DNA of 64,000 nt from an uncultured Romboutsia sp. (GCA_937880075.1 CALFLM010000059.1:1-64000); one strand, 5' to 3'. Counted from the first letter of the stretch, positions 16,578 through 26,951 are shown. Program-made: numbers and translations. The notes: generated by a model not told the origin, from the sequence alone.

Positions 16578-17648
16578 ATGAAAAAAAAAATAATACCGAT
16601 ATTTGTGCCGCATAGAGGTTGTCCTCATGACTGTATATTTTGCAATCAAAAGAAGATAACAGGAGTTAGTACAGACCTAACTAGCGAAGATGTAAAAAAT
16701 ATAGTAGATGAATATTTAACTACTATAGATAAAGATGCTAACGTTGAAATTGCATTTTTCGGAGGTAGTTTTACTGCAATAGATTTAGATATACAAAGAA
16801 GTTTATTATCTGTAGCTAAGGAATATGTAGATAAAGGACTGGTAAATGATATAAGAATGTCTACAAGACCAGATTGTATAGATGAAGATATACTAAGTAT
16901 GTTAAAAGAGTATAAAGTTAGTATAATTGAACTTGGAGTACAATCTTTAGATGAAGATGTACTTAGAGATAGTATAAGAGGTCATCATGCAGAGGAAGTA
17001 TTTAAAAGTGCAAAATTAATAAAGGATTATGGTATACAATTAGGACTTCAAATGATGGTAGGTCTTCCATCTGACGCAGAAAGAAAATGCATAGAAACTG
17101 CAAGAAAATTTATAGAAATGAAACCTGATTGCGTAAGAATATATCCAACTTTAGTAGTAAAAGAAACAGGGCTTGAAAATTTATTAAATGAAAGAAAATA
17201 TAGTCCTTTTACATTAGAAGAAAGTGTACAAATAGTAAAGAAACTTTTAGCTTTATTTTATGTTAATAATATAAATGTAATAAGAGTAGGACTTCAAGCG
17301 ACAGATGATATACAACTTGGTAAGGCTATACTTGATGGACCTTATCATCCAGCATTTAGAGAATTAGTAGAATCTGAAATGATTAAGGATTACTTAGAAT
17401 CTATTGTTATACAAAATAAGGTTAAAAGTAATATATTGGTTAAGACAAATAAGAAGAATGTATCTAAGATAATAGGTAATAAAAAAAGTAATAGTAATTA
17501 TATGAAAAGTGAGTTAAACATATTATTAAAAACTAAAGAAGAAATTATAGATATAAATACATTAGAGATTGTATTAGATGATAAAATTGAAATAAAAACT
17601 AACATGAATCATATTTATGAAAGTTTATATAAAATATACAACCTTTAG
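16578..17648 (+). CDS. Radical SAM protein, Elp3-like, without acetyltransferase domain
   Basis: A 356-residue radical SAM protein. The cluster motif is CPHDCIFC (CxxxCxxC) near residue 15, then the SAM-binding FFGGSFT, STRPDCID and ELGVQSLDEDVL. These place it in the Elp3/YhcC-like group, but the C-terminal GNAT domain of true Elp3 is absent. The gene between rnc and smc is conserved in clostridia; its substrate is unknown. A role in tRNA or cofactor modification is plausible but unproven. Confidence 0.85.
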   Translation: MKKKIIPIFVPHRGCPHDCIFCNQKKITGVSTDLTSEDVKNIVDEYLTTIDKDANVEIAFFGGSFTAIDLDIQRSLLSVAKEYVDKGLVNDIRMSTRPDCIDEDILSMLKEYKVSIIELGVQSLDEDVLRDSIRGHHAEEVFKSAKLIKDYGIQLGLQMMVGLPSDAERKCIETARKFIEMKPDCVRIYPTLVVKETGLENLLNERKYSPFTLEESVQIVKKLLALFYVNNINVIRVGLQATDDIQLGKAILDGPYHPAFRELVESEMIKDYLESIVIQNKVKSNILVKTNKKNVSKIIGNKKSNSNYMKSELNILLKTKEEIIDINTLEIVLDDKIEIKTNMNHIYESLYKIYNL

Positions 17649-17674
17649 TTTTATCATTGAAGGGAGAGATTACG

Positions 17675-20600
17675 TTGTATTTAAAGAGACTTGAAATAAA
17701 AGGATTTAAGTCATTTCCTACAAAGACAGAGATAGTTTTCAATGAAGGAATAACAGCGATAGTTGGTCCAAATGGTAGTGGAAAAAGTAATATATCAGAT
17801 GCTATTAGATGGGTTTTAGGAGAACAAAGTGCTAAAAGTCTTAGAGGAGATAAATTGGAAGATGTAATATTTGTAGGAACAGAGACTAAAAGGCCTATGA
17901 ATTATTGTGAGGTAGCTATAACTCTAGATAATAGTGATAATAAATTAGATTTAGGATTTAGCGAAATTACTATAAAAAGAAGAGCTTATAGAACTGGAGA
18001 AAGTGATTTTTTCTTAAACAATAAAAGTTGTAGATTAAAAGATATAAAAGAGATACTATTAGATACAGGTATAGGTAAGGATGGGTACTCAATTGTAGAA
18101 CAAGGTAAGGTTGATGAAATACTTAGCAACAATCCTGTCAATAGAAGAAAAGTATTTGATGAAGCTTGTGGCATATCTAAGTTTAGATATAAAAAACAAG
18201 AAGCAGAGAGGAATTTAAAACACACTAAGGAAAATTTAGAAAGAATAGACGATATATATATAGAAATAGAAAATCAACTTAAGCCGTTATTTTTACAACA
18301 AGAAAAAGCATTAAAGTATTTAGAATTTAGCGAAAAACTAAAAGTATTAGAAGTTAATAGTTGTATAAAAGAAGTTGTTGAATTAGAAGTACAGTTAGAT
18401 GAATTAAATAAACATAGTGATTTATTAGGAAGTCAATCTGAGGAAATTCAAAAGCAAAAGTGTACTCTAGAAAAAGCTGTTGAAGAAACTAATATAGAAA
18501 TAGAAAATATTGATGAAGGAATAAATAAGTCTCAAGATTATATAAATACAATTAAATCTGTAATATCACAAAAAGATGCTCAGGTTAATCTTATAAATGA
18601 AAAAATAAGAAATTGTAAAAATGAGATACAAAGAAATAAAGAAGAGATTATTTATATAAAAGAAAAGTTAAATAATGATAAAATTAACTTAGAAAATTTA
18701 ATAAATCAAAAAGATGAAAAAGAAAAAATTATAAATGATTTAAATATAGATATAAAGTCTATAGAATCTAATAATAAAGATAGTAGAGAGAAGATAGAAA
18801 CTATTAATCAAGACGTAGAAAATTTAAAGGACGAAATAGTAAATCTTTTAACTAGTAAGCAAGAGGCTACAAGTAAACTTTCAACTTTAAATGCTAATAA
18901 AGAAAATATAAATTTAAGAAAAGAGACTATAGATTTAGATATAAAGGAAATAAAATATAAGATAGATAAAAATATAGAAGAAGTATCAAAAGCTTCAGGA
19001 AAGTTAGAAGCTAAAACTAAAACTATTAAGAATTTAAAAAATAATGAAGCAAAAGCTAATAATGACTTAAACCTATTATTAAACAAATGTAATACTATAG
19101 AAAATCAAATTCAAAATAGCAAGTATAGCTTAAATGATTATAAGTCAAAGCTTAACATATATGTTGAAATGGAAAATCATTATGAAGGATTTAATAAAGG
19201 TGTAAAAGAAGTTCTTAAAAATAAAAATTTAAAGGGAATACAAGGGGCTCTTGGGCAAGTTATAGAGGTTCCTTCTAAGTTTGAAAAAAGTATTGAAGCA
19301 GCATTAGGAGCTTATATGCAAAATATAATAACTAATGATGAATCTAGTGCTAAGTTTGCTATAAACTATTTAAAGAAAAATAACTTAGGTAGAGTTACAT
19401 TTTTACCTATGAATATAATTAAATCTAATAAGATAGATACTAGAAATATAAAAGTAGGTACAAATTTTATAGGAATAGCTAGTGATTTGATAAAGTTTGA
19501 TGACAAATATAGAAATATAATAGAAAATATACTTGGGAAAACTATAATAATAGATAATATAGATAATGCCATAAAATTTGCTAAAGAAAATAACCATAAA
19601 TTTAAGGTAGTAACGTTAGATGGAGAAATATTAAATCCGGGAGGATCTTTAACTGGAGGAAGCTTAAGAGTAAGTGGAAATATATTATCTAGAAAAAGGC
19701 TTATAAATGAATATAGAGAGAAAATAGAATTATTAAAATCTGAAATAGATAAGTTATATTTAGAAAAAAATGAAACTGATAATAATATAAATACCACTAA
19801 AGATAATCTAAAACAAATAAGCATGAATATAACTAGTCTTGATAAGGAATTTATAATTGAAAATGCAGAGGTTAATAAGCTTAAAGAAGAAATAAAATCT
19901 TTAAAAGTAAGTGTTGAAAAGTTAGAAAATGAAAAAGATGGTTTAGGTTCTAACTTAGAATATATACTAGAAAAATCTAAATTAATAAGAAAAGATATAT
20001 TATCTATAGACACTAAACATGATGAAAATAAATCACAAATAGAAATTTTAAATACTGAGTTAAAAAAATACAACTCTTTATATGAAGATGATAAGCTAAA
20101 ATTTGATAATTTAAATTTAAACTTAGTAAAGCATAATCAAATATATGAAAGTATAATTAGAGATATACAAAGGATTAGTGAAGAAAGTAAAACTTTAGAA
20201 AATAAGTATGTACAAATAGATAAGTCTTTAAATGATAAAACTATAGAAACATCTAAATTAGAAGAAGATATAGTTATAGAAGAGACAGAAAAAATAAGCT
20301 TAAATAAACAATTAATAGATAATACTAAAAGTTTAGAAACTAAAAAATTATCAAAAGAAAGTTTAAAAGAAAAATTAGAAGATTTAAATAAAGAATTAAA
20401 AAATATAGACAGGCAATATATTGATTTAAAAGAAAGTTTATTTAAAGTAGAAAGTAAAATAGATAGATTAAAATCTAATAAAGAAGATCATATCAATAAT
20501 TTATTTGAAAAATATGAAATAACTTTAGAGCAAGCTATACAAATGAAAGATGACAGTCTAGATGTGGACAAAAGGTATCTTGAAAACATAAGAAGAGAAA

Positions 20601-21229
20601 TAAGAAATCTTGGAAATGTAAATTTAGATTCTATAAAAGAATATGAACATATAAAAGAAAGACATGATTTCTATAGTGAACAAAAGAAAGACTTAGAACA
20701 GTCTATAGAAGTTATAGAAAAGCTTATATATGAATTAGAAGAAAATATGAAAAAGGAATTTGAAATTAACTTTAATAAAATAAATGAAAACTTCAAGTTT
20801 GTATATAAAAGACTATTTGGTGGCGGTCATGGAGAATTAAGAATTTTAGATAAAAATAATATATTAGAAAGTGATATAGAGATAACAGCCCAACCACCAG
20901 GAAAGAAAATGAAAAACTTAAATTTATTATCAGGAGGAGAAAAAGCTCTTACTGCTATAAGTATATTATTCTCTATTATACTTGCAAAGCCAACTCCATT
21001 TTGCATATTAGATGAGATAGAAGCTCCACTTGATGATGCAAATATATTTAGATTTGGAGGGTTCTTAAAAGAGTTATCTAAGGATACTCAGTTTATATCA
21101 GTTACTCATAGAAGAGGAACAATGGAAGCTGCGGACTATATATATGGAGTAACAATGCAAGAAAAAGCAATATCAAAGGTATTAAGTCTAAAACTTAAAG
21201 AAGCAGAAGAAATTGTAGATGTTATATAA
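17675..21229 (+). CDS. smc: Chromosome partition protein SMC
   Basis: A 1184-residue condensin ATPase. The Walker A GPNGSGKSN is at residues 31-39. Long lysine/glutamate-rich coiled coils flank a central hinge (GIQGALGQVIEV to GGSLTGGSLR, about residues 515-665). The signature LSGGEKALTA and Walker B CILDEIEAPLDD are near the C-terminus. It works with ScpA and ScpB, encoded at 59.1-60.4 kb. The start is TTG 17675 behind AAGGGAGAG; an earlier TTG at 17657 lies in the ribosome site. Confidence 0.97.
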   Translation: MYLKRLEIKGFKSFPTKTEIVFNEGITAIVGPNGSGKSNISDAIRWVLGEQSAKSLRGDKLEDVIFVGTETKRPMNYCEVAITLDNSDNKLDLGFSEITIKRRAYRTGESDFFLNNKSCRLKDIKEILLDTGIGKDGYSIVEQGKVDEILSNNPVNRRKVFDEACGISKFRYKKQEAERNLKHTKENLERIDDIYIEIENQLKPLFLQQEKALKYLEFSEKLKVLEVNSCIKEVVELEVQLDELNKHSDLLGSQSEEIQKQKCTLEKAVEETNIEIENIDEGINKSQDYINTIKSVISQKDAQVNLINEKIRNCKNEIQRNKEEIIYIKEKLNNDKINLENLINQKDEKEKIINDLNIDIKSIESNNKDSREKIETINQDVENLKDEIVNLLTSKQEATSKLSTLNANKENINLRKETIDLDIKEIKYKIDKNIEEVSKASGKLEAKTKTIKNLKNNEAKANNDLNLLLNKCNTIENQIQNSKYSLNDYKSKLNIYVEMENHYEGFNKGVKEVLKNKNLKGIQGALGQVIEVPSKFEKSIEAALGAYMQNIITNDESSAKFAINYLKKNNLGRVTFLPMNIIKSNKIDTRNIKVGTNFIGIASDLIKFDDKYRNIIENILGKTIIIDNIDNAIKFAKENNHKFKVVTLDGEILNPGGSLTGGSLRVSGNILSRKRLINEYREKIELLKSEIDKLYLEKNETDNNINTTKDNLKQISMNITSLDKEFIIENAEVNKLKEEIKSLKVSVEKLENEKDGLGSNLEYILEKSKLIRKDILSIDTKHDENKSQIEILNTELKKYNSLYEDDKLKFDNLNLNLVKHNQIYESIIRDIQRISEESKTLENKYVQIDKSLNDKTIETSKLEEDIVIEETEKISLNKQLIDNTKSLETKKLSKESLKEKLEDLNKELKNIDRQYIDLKESLFKVESKIDRLKSNKEDHINNLFEKYEITLEQAIQMKDDSLDVDKRYLENIRREIRNLGNVNLDSIKEYEHIKERHDFYSEQKKDLEQSIEVIEKLIYELEENMKKEFEINFNKINENFKFVYKRLFGGGHGELRILDKNNILESDIEITAQPPGKKMKNLNLLSGGEKALTAISILFSIILAKPTPFCILDEIEAPLDDANIFRFGGFLKELSKDTQFISVTHRRGTMEAADYIYGVTMQEKAISKVLSLKLKEAEEIVDVI

Positions 21230-21268
21230 TATTTAATAAGTAGCTAATACTAGCTACTTATTAAATAT
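21229..21268. other. Perfect 17-bp hairpin between smc and ftsY
   Basis: Arms 21229-21245 and 21252-21268 are perfect reverse complements with a 6-base loop. The 5' arm begins at the last base of the smc stop codon. No T-run follows, so it is not a typical terminator; it may be an mRNA 3'-end stabiliser or [14 protein letters not shown]. Confidence 0.7.
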
Positions 21269-21342
21269 AGATATAAAATATTATATTATGTACATATAAT
21301 TATATAGTGTTAAATACAATACTAGTTTTAGGAGGAAAATAA

Positions 21343-22743
21343 GTGTTTAAAAAGCTATTTAATTTCGGTAAGAAAAAACAAGAAGAATTAAATGAAAATG
21401 AAGCAGTAAAAGAACAAGAAACTACTATTGAAGGAAATGATGATACAAATGAAAGTAAACAAGAAGATATAGTAGTATCAAATGAAGATGCAATTGAAGA
21501 AGTTGTTGAAGAGAAAATAGAAAATAAAGAAATTGAAAATTTAGAAAATAGTGAGGTATCTGAAGTAATAGAAAATATAAATGAAAAAGATACTGAAAAT
21601 GAAAATTTACATAATAAATCTGAAAAAACAGATGAAGATCATATAGTTAGAGATGAAAGAGAAATAAACGAAGATAAGATTGAAGATATTTTTAATGATG
21701 AAAAAAGAAATGAAGTTGTAGAAAATACAGAAGAATCTGAAAAATATGATGAAGAAGTGACTATAGAAGAAGTAGATGGAGATATTAAAGAAGAAAACAT
21801 TGAAGTTGTAGGAGAAACACAAAAGAAAGTAAATTTATTTGAAAGATTAAAGCAAGGATTAACTAAAGCTAAACAAGGCATAACGGATAAAATAGATGAT
21901 GTATTAAAATCTTATACAAAAGTAGATGAAGAACTATTAGAAGAATTAGAAGAAATACTAATAACAGCTGATGTTGGTGTAAATACAACTATGGACATAA
22001 TAGACAAACTAAGAGATAAGATTAAAGAAAATAAAATAATAGAACCTATAGAAGTTAAAGAAGAATTAAAAAATATAATAGAAGAGATATTAACTAACGA
22101 AAACTCAATATTAAATGTAGAAAAGTCTCCGACTATAATACTTATGGTAGGTGTAAATGGTGTAGGTAAAACGACTACTATAGGTAAACTAGCTAATAGA
22201 TATAAACAAGAAGGTAAAAAAGTTTTACTAGCAGCAGGAGACACATTTAGAGCAGCTGCAATAGAACAATTAGAAGTTTGGGCTGGAAGAAGTAATGTTG
22301 ATATAATAAAACATCAAGAAGGTGCAGATCCAGGGGCTGTTGTATTTGATGCTATAAAAGCTGCGAAAGCTAGAAAAGTAGATTTATTAATATGCGATAC
22401 AGCAGGAAGACTTCACAATAAAGCCAACCTTATGAATGAATTAGGTAAAGTATTTAAAATAGTAGATAGAGAATTCCCTGAAGCTAATAAAGAAGTATTA
22501 TTAGTAGTTGATGCTACTACTGGACAAAATGCAGTAGTACAAGCAAAAACATTTAAAGAAGTAGCAGATATAACAGGAATAGTTTTAACTAAACTTGATG
22601 GAACGGCAAAAGGTGGAGTTGTACTTGCAGTTAAGAGTGAAGTTGATGTTCCAGTAAAGCTTATAGGTGTTGGAGAAAAAGTAGAAGATTTACAAGACTT
22701 TGATGCAAAAGCCTTCTCTGAGGCGCTATTTGGGAGTAATTAG
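21343..22743 (+). CDS. ftsY: Signal recognition particle receptor FtsY
   Basis: A 466-residue SRP receptor GTPase. A very acidic N-terminal extension (about residues 10-150, rich in Glu, Asp and Asn) precedes the N domain and the G domain: GVNGVGKTTTIGKLA near 270, DTFRAAAIEQL, DTAGRL and TKLDGTAKGG. The long acidic A-like region is more typical of proteobacterial FtsY and probably aids membrane or ribosome contact. It starts with GTG 21343 after GGAGG. It partners Ffh encoded 460 bases downstream. Confidence 0.96.
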   Translation: MFKKLFNFGKKKQEELNENEAVKEQETTIEGNDDTNESKQEDIVVSNEDAIEEVVEEKIENKEIENLENSEVSEVIENINEKDTENENLHNKSEKTDEDHIVRDEREINEDKIEDIFNDEKRNEVVENTEESEKYDEEVTIEEVDGDIKEENIEVVGETQKKVNLFERLKQGLTKAKQGITDKIDDVLKSYTKVDEELLEELEEILITADVGVNTTMDIIDKLRDKIKENKIIEPIEVKEELKNIIEEILTNENSILNVEKSPTIILMVGVNGVGKTTTIGKLANRYKQEGKKVLLAAGDTFRAAAIEQLEVWAGRSNVDIIKHQEGADPGAVVFDAIKAAKARKVDLLICDTAGRLHNKANLMNELGKVFKIVDREFPEANKEVLLVVDATTGQNAVVQAKTFKEVADITGIVLTKLDGTAKGGVVLAVKSEVDVPVKLIGVGEKVEDLQDFDAKAFSEALFGSN

Positions 22744-22759
22744 TAATTAAAATAAAATG

Positions 22760-22788
22760 TTGACAATAAACTTTATATGATATAAAAT
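22760..22788 (+). promoter_or_regulatory. Sigma-A promoter for ylxM-ffh
   Basis: TTGACA at 22760-22765 and TAAAAT at 22783-22788 are separated by 17 bases. A transcript would start near 22795, about 45 bases before ylxM, so ylxM-ffh can be transcribed separately from ftsY. Confidence 0.7.
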
Positions 22789-22839
22789 ACAATGTGTAAA
22801 GTAAATAACCTTTACAGTATGTATCATGGAAGTGTGATT

Positions 22840-23208
22840 ATGAATATAGAAAAAATGGTTGAGATTGGCTTGCTATTTGAACAATACAAAGAATTATTAA
22901 CTGATAAGCAAAGAGAAATAGTTTCATTATATTATGAAGAGGATTATTCTCTAGGTGAAATTAGTGAAAATTTAAATGTATCTAGACAAGGTGTATATGA
23001 TACATTAAAGCGTTCTGAAAAAATACTAAAGGATTATGAAAATAAATTACATTTAGTAGAAAAAATACAAGAGCAAGAAAAAATCACTAAAATTATAATA
23101 GATAAAATTGTTGACATTAAGCAAGATTTATTGCAAAATAGAGATTGTGCTAATTTAATCCCTAAGGTAGAAAATATAGAAGATATATGTAGGGAGATGT
23201 TAAAATGA
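22840..23208 (+). CDS. ylxM: YlxM/p13-like helix-turn-helix protein
   Basis: A 122-residue protein with a sigma-region-4-like helix-turn-helix: [39 protein letters not shown]. YlxM family proteins sit beside ffh and modulate SRP function; in streptococci the homologue stimulates SRP/FtsY activity. Its last four bases overlap the ffh start (ATGA). ATG 22840 gives the usual family N-terminus; the longer frame from 22792 would begin just beyond the -10 element. Confidence 0.9.
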   Translation: MNIEKMVEIGLLFEQYKELLTDKQREIVSLYYEEDYSLGEISENLNVSRQGVYDTLKRSEKILKDYENKLHLVEKIQEQEKITKIIIDKIVDIKQDLLQNRDCANLIPKVENIEDICREMLK

Positions 23209-24557
23209 TATTTGAAGGATTATCAGATAAACTACAGGGAGCACTTGGTAAGTTAAAGTCAAAAGGAAAGCTTACTGAAAAAGACGTTAAAGATGCTATG
23301 AGAGAAGTTAAACTTGCTCTTTTAGAAGCTGACGTTAACTTCAAAGTAGTTAAAGATTTTGTAAAAAAAGTTCAAGAAAGATGTGTTGGACAAGATGTTA
23401 TGAGTAGTTTAACTCCTGGACAACATGTAATAAAAATAGTTAATGAAGAATTAACAAGCCTAATGGGTGATGTATCTAGTAAAATTATGATATCTCCTAA
23501 ACCACCAACTATAATAATGATGGTTGGTCTTCAAGGAGCAGGTAAAACTACTACATCAGGAAAGCTTGGAGGTTACTTTAAAAAACAAGGCAAGAGACCA
23601 CTTCTTGTTGCCTGTGATATATATAGACCAGCAGCTATAAAACAATTACAAGTTGTTGGAGAAAAATTAGATATACCAGTATTTAATATGGGTGATAAAG
23701 AAAGCCCAGTAAATATAGCTAAAGCAGGACTAAGTCATGCTATGAAAAATAATAATGATTTAGTTATTATAGATACAGCCGGTAGACTTCATATAGATGA
23801 AACTTTAATGGATGAGTTAAAGTCAATAAAATCTGAAGTTAAACCACATGAAATTCTTTTAGTAGTTGACTCAATGACAGGACAAGATGCAGTAAATGTT
23901 GCAGAAAGCTTCAATGATGCGCTTGGTGTTGATGGAGTTATACTTACAAAACTAGATGGAGATACTAGAGGTGGGGCTGCACTTTCTATAAGAGCTGTAA
24001 CTCAAAAGCCAATAAAGTTTATAGGTATGGGTGAAAAGTTAGATGATTTAGAGCCATTTTATCCAGATAGAATGGCATCTAGAATATTAGGTATGGGAGA
24101 TATCTTAAGCCTGATAGAAAAAGCTCAAGAATCTATAGATTTAGATAAAGCTAAAGAATTAGAGCAAAAAATTAAGAAACAAGATCTTGATTTTGAAGAT
24201 TTCTTAGAACAAATGGAACAAATTCAAAATATGGGCCCTCTAGATAAAATTTTAGGGATGATACCAGGTATGGGGAATATAAAAGACCAACTTGGAGATG
24301 TAGATTTAAATGGAAAAGAAATGAAAAGAACAAAAGCAATTGTTCAATCTATGACATTAGAGGAAAGAAGAGACCCTAGTATATTAAATGCTTCTAGAAA
24401 GAAAAGAATTGCTAGAGGTAGTGGTACAAGTGTACAAGATGTAAACAGACTTATAAAACAATTTAATGAAATGAAGAAAATGATGAAGATGTTTACAGGA
24501 ACGCAAAAAAGTATGAAGAAAAGGGGCGGTTTTCCCGGACTTCCTTTCTTTAAATAA
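23205..24557 (+). CDS. ffh: Signal recognition particle protein Ffh
   Basis: A 450-residue SRP54 GTPase that binds signal sequences and the 4.5S/scRNA. The N domain is followed by the G domain ([10 protein letters not shown] near residue 108, [30 protein letters not shown]). A methionine-rich M domain ends with [20 protein letters not shown] and a Met/Lys-rich tail. Translation is coupled to ylxM. No SRP RNA gene is seen in the window. Confidence 0.97.
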   Translation: MIFEGLSDKLQGALGKLKSKGKLTEKDVKDAMREVKLALLEADVNFKVVKDFVKKVQERCVGQDVMSSLTPGQHVIKIVNEELTSLMGDVSSKIMISPKPPTIIMMVGLQGAGKTTTSGKLGGYFKKQGKRPLLVACDIYRPAAIKQLQVVGEKLDIPVFNMGDKESPVNIAKAGLSHAMKNNNDLVIIDTAGRLHIDETLMDELKSIKSEVKPHEILLVVDSMTGQDAVNVAESFNDALGVDGVILTKLDGDTRGGAALSIRAVTQKPIKFIGMGEKLDDLEPFYPDRMASRILGMGDILSLIEKAQESIDLDKAKELEQKIKKQDLDFEDFLEQMEQIQNMGPLDKILGMIPGMGNIKDQLGDVDLNGKEMKRTKAIVQSMTLEERRDPSILNASRKKRIARGSGTSVQDVNRLIKQFNEMKKMMKMFTGTQKSMKKRGGFPGLPFFK

Positions 24558-24594
24558 ATAAAAAATAGACAAAATATTATTCGGAGGTGCTATT

Positions 24595-24861
24595 ATGGCA
24601 GTTAAAATAAGATTAAAAAGAATGGGATCAAACAAGAAGCCTTTCTACAGAATAGTAGTTGCTGATTCAAGATCTCCAAGAGATGGAAAATTCATAGAAG
24701 AAATAGGATACTACAACCCAGTTTCTCAACCAAAGCAAGTTAAAATAAACGATGAGAAAGCTGTTAAGTGGTTATCAAATGGTGCACAACCAACTGATAC
24801 TGTAAAAACTTTATTAGTTAACAACGGTATAATGGAAAAATTCGAAGCTTCTAAAAAATAA
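24595..24861 (+). CDS. rpsP: 30S ribosomal protein S16
   Basis: An 88-residue protein opening with [41 protein letters not shown], the highly conserved S16 N-terminus. Codon choice is more C-ending than in neighbours, as expected for a highly expressed gene. It starts the rpsP-khpA-rimM-trmD-rplS order conserved in Firmicutes, behind GGAGG. Confidence 0.97.
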   Translation: MAVKIRLKRMGSNKKPFYRIVVADSRSPRDGKFIEEIGYYNPVSQPKQVKINDEKAVKWLSNGAQPTDTVKTLLVNNGIMEKFEASKK

Positions 24862-24888
24862 TAATTTTTAATTAGGAGAGATGAGTAT

Positions 24889-25116
24889 ATGAAGGAGCTA
24901 GTGTTAGATATAGCTAAAGCTCTAGTTGATAATCCTGATGCAGTTGTAGTTGAAGAAACAAGAAAAAATGATGAAATCATTTTAAAGCTTACTGTTTCTC
25001 AAGACGACATGGGAAAGGTTATCGGAAAGCAGGGCAGAATAGCTAAAGCTATAAGAACTGTCGTAAGATCTGCTGCAAATAGAGAAAAAGTAAAAGTTTC
25101 TCTTGAGATAGTATAA
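24889..25116 (+). CDS. khpA: KH-domain RNA-binding protein KhpA
   Basis: A 75-residue single KH domain protein. The GxxG loop appears in VIGKQGRIAKAIRTVVR. KhpA (YlqC) binds RNA, usually with KhpB, and affects cell elongation in streptococci. It lies between rpsP and rimM as in other Firmicutes and is followed by a strong terminator. Confidence 0.93.
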   Translation: MKELVLDIAKALVDNPDAVVVEETRKNDEIILKLTVSQDDMGKVIGKQGRIAKAIRTVVRSAANREKVKVSLEIV

Positions 25117-25146
25117 AAGGATTAGGTATATACCTAATCCTTTTTG
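25115..25146 (+). terminator. Terminator after khpA
   Basis: A near-continuous palindrome (25115-25129 with 25130-25144) ends in TTTTT. It overlaps the last bases of khpA, separating rpsP-khpA from rimM-trmD. Confidence 0.85.
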
Positions 25147-25241
25147 TATATACTCAGAAATACATAATTGTAGACGATAAATTTAATACTATAATAGCTA
25201 AATAAATGCATAAAGATTCTTAAACATAAGGAGATATACTA

Positions 25242-25754
25242 ATGGAAAAGCTAACACATTTTAAAATAGGACAAATAGTAAATACTCAAGGATTAAAAGG
25301 AGAAGTTAGAGTTTATCCTTTTACTGATGATATATATAGATTTGATGATTTAGAAGAATTCTACTTAGGAAAAGATTTAGAAACTAAGTGGGAAGTGGAA
25401 AGAGTTAGATACAAAGGCAACATGGTAATAATGAAAATAAAAAATGTTGATAGAGTTGAAGATGCAGAGAGATTAAGAAATAAATTTATGTATGTATCAA
25501 GAGAAGAAAGTAGAGAATTAGAAGAAGGTGAATTCTTTATAGCTGATATGATAGGTATGGATGTATACACATTAGATAATATTCATATAGGAACACTAAA
25601 AGATGTATTACAATATGCAGCTAATGATGTGTATGTTATAAACAGTAATGAAGGAAATGAAATTTTAATACCTGCTATAACTAAGTTTGTACCTACTATA
25701 GATATAGATGAAAGAAAAATGATAATAGATCCTATTAAAGGTATGTTAGATTAG
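25242..25754 (+). CDS. rimM: Ribosome maturation factor RimM
   Basis: A 170-residue 30S assembly factor that binds S19. The N-terminal domain (KIGQIVNTQGLKGEVRVYPFTD) and the PRC-barrel C-terminal part (FIADMIGMDVYT to LIPAITKFVPTIDIDERKMII) match the family. It lies 8 bases before trmD. Confidence 0.95.
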   Translation: MEKLTHFKIGQIVNTQGLKGEVRVYPFTDDIYRFDDLEEFYLGKDLETKWEVERVRYKGNMVIMKIKNVDRVEDAERLRNKFMYVSREESRELEEGEFFIADMIGMDVYTLDNIHIGTLKDVLQYAANDVYVINSNEGNEILIPAITKFVPTIDIDERKMIIDPIKGMLD

Positions 25755-25762
25755 GTGATATT

Positions 25763-26455
25763 ATGAGATTTCATATAATGACACTTTTTCCAGAAATATT
25801 TCATTCATATATGAATGAAAGTATAATGAAAAAAGCAGTAGATAAAAATATAATAGAAGTGAATATATACAATATAAGAGATTTTTCTACTAATAAACAT
25901 AAAAAGGTAGATGATTATCCATTTGGAGGTGGAGCAGGTATGGTAATGACTCCACAACCTATATATGACACATATAAACATATAGTAAAAACGCACAATA
26001 TAAAAGATCCTAAAGTAGTATATTTAACTCCTAAAGGGAAAGTTCATAGCCAAAGTATTGCACAAAACTTTTCTGAGTTAGATGATATAATATTTTTATG
26101 TGGACATTATGAAGGTATAGATCAAAGAATAATAGATTTAATAGTTACTGATGAAATATCTATAGGTGATTATGTATTAACAGGAGGAGAGCTTCCTGCA
26201 CTTATACTCATAGATTCTATATCAAGACTTATACCAGGAGTATTAGGACAAAATGAATCATTTGAGGAAGAATCTTTTAAAGATAATTTACTGGAGTACC
26301 CTCATTATACTAGACCTAGAGAGTTTATGAACTTAGAAGTTCCATCAGTTTTATTATCTGGAAATCATAAGAATATTGATAAATGGAGATATGAAGAATC
26401 GATAAAAATTACAAAAGAAAGAAGACCAGATTTGTACAAAAAAGCTTGTAAATAA
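25763..26455 (+). CDS. trmD: tRNA (guanine37-N1)-methyltransferase
   Basis: A 230-residue SPOUT enzyme that methylates G37 of tRNA. Motifs are FHIMTLFPEIF at the start, DYPFGGGAGMVM, LCGHYEGIDQRI and the SAM-binding trefoil knot region EISIGDYVLTGGELPAL, then LEYPHYTRP. Length and order are standard. Confidence 0.97.
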   Translation: MRFHIMTLFPEIFHSYMNESIMKKAVDKNIIEVNIYNIRDFSTNKHKKVDDYPFGGGAGMVMTPQPIYDTYKHIVKTHNIKDPKVVYLTPKGKVHSQSIAQNFSELDDIIFLCGHYEGIDQRIIDLIVTDEISIGDYVLTGGELPALILIDSISRLIPGVLGQNESFEEESFKDNLLEYPHYTRPREFMNLEVPSVLLSGNHKNIDKWRYEESIKITKERRPDLYKKACK

Positions 26456-26489
26456 ACAATATATATAGTATAATTTTAAATGTTGAAAA

Positions 26490-26560
26490 AATAAACGGGC
26501 ATTCCTCTTTTTACACGTAGGAGGTAATTAAGAATGTCTATGATACTAGGAGGAAGAATA
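26490..26560 (+). promoter_or_regulatory. Leader of rplS with two in-frame start sites
   Basis: Two strong ribosome sites occur: TAGGAGG before ATG 26534 and TAGGAGG before ATG 26561, the true L19 start. An ATTCCTC segment at about 26500 can pair with the first GAGG, so the first site can be masked. Some Firmicutes have an autoregulatory L19 leader here; I cannot verify its fold. Confidence 0.4.
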
Positions 26561-26905
26561 ATGAACGAATTAGTAAGAGCATTAGGACAAGAGCAATTAA
26601 AGAAAGAAGTTCCTAACTTTGGACCTGGGGACACAGTAAGAGTTCACGTTAAAATAGTTGAAGGTAAGAGAGAAAGAATACAAGTATTCGAAGGTGTTGT
26701 TCTTAAGAGACAAGGTGGAGGAATACAAGAAACTTTCACAGTTAGAAAAATATCTTTCAACGTTGGTGTAGAAAGAACTTTCCCAGTACATTCTCCAAGA
26801 ATAGAAAAGATAGAAGTAACTAGAAAAGGTAAAGTAAGAAGAGCTAAACTAAACTACTTAAGAGGTAGAGTAGGTAAAGCTGCTAAGATAAAAGAAGCTA
26901 GATAA
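26561..26905 (+). CDS. rplS: 50S ribosomal protein L19
   Basis: A 114-residue protein with [20 protein letters not shown] and the conserved [16 protein letters not shown] and [13 protein letters not shown] segments. Normal L19 starts at this methionine, though an in-frame ATG 27 bases upstream also has a good ribosome site and would add nine residues. Confidence 0.97.
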   Translation: MNELVRALGQEQLKKEVPNFGPGDTVRVHVKIVEGKRERIQVFEGVVLKRQGGGIQETFTVRKISFNVGVERTFPVHSPRIEKIEVTRKGKVRRAKLNYLRGRVGKAAKIKEAR

Positions 26906-26924
26906 TTAAACTTTACTATAAATT

Positions 26925-26951
26925 AAAGGACTGATTTTATCAGTCCTTTTT
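26925..26951 (+). terminator. Terminator after rplS
   Basis: Stem AAAGGACTGAT / ATCAGTCCTTT with a 3-base loop and a T-run. Clear intrinsic terminator. Confidence 0.88.

Noticed and set aside
19366..20073. Long reverse-strand ORF inside smc
   Set aside because: It is antisense to the coiled-coil coding region, has no ribosome site and arises from the skewed codon use of the real gene.
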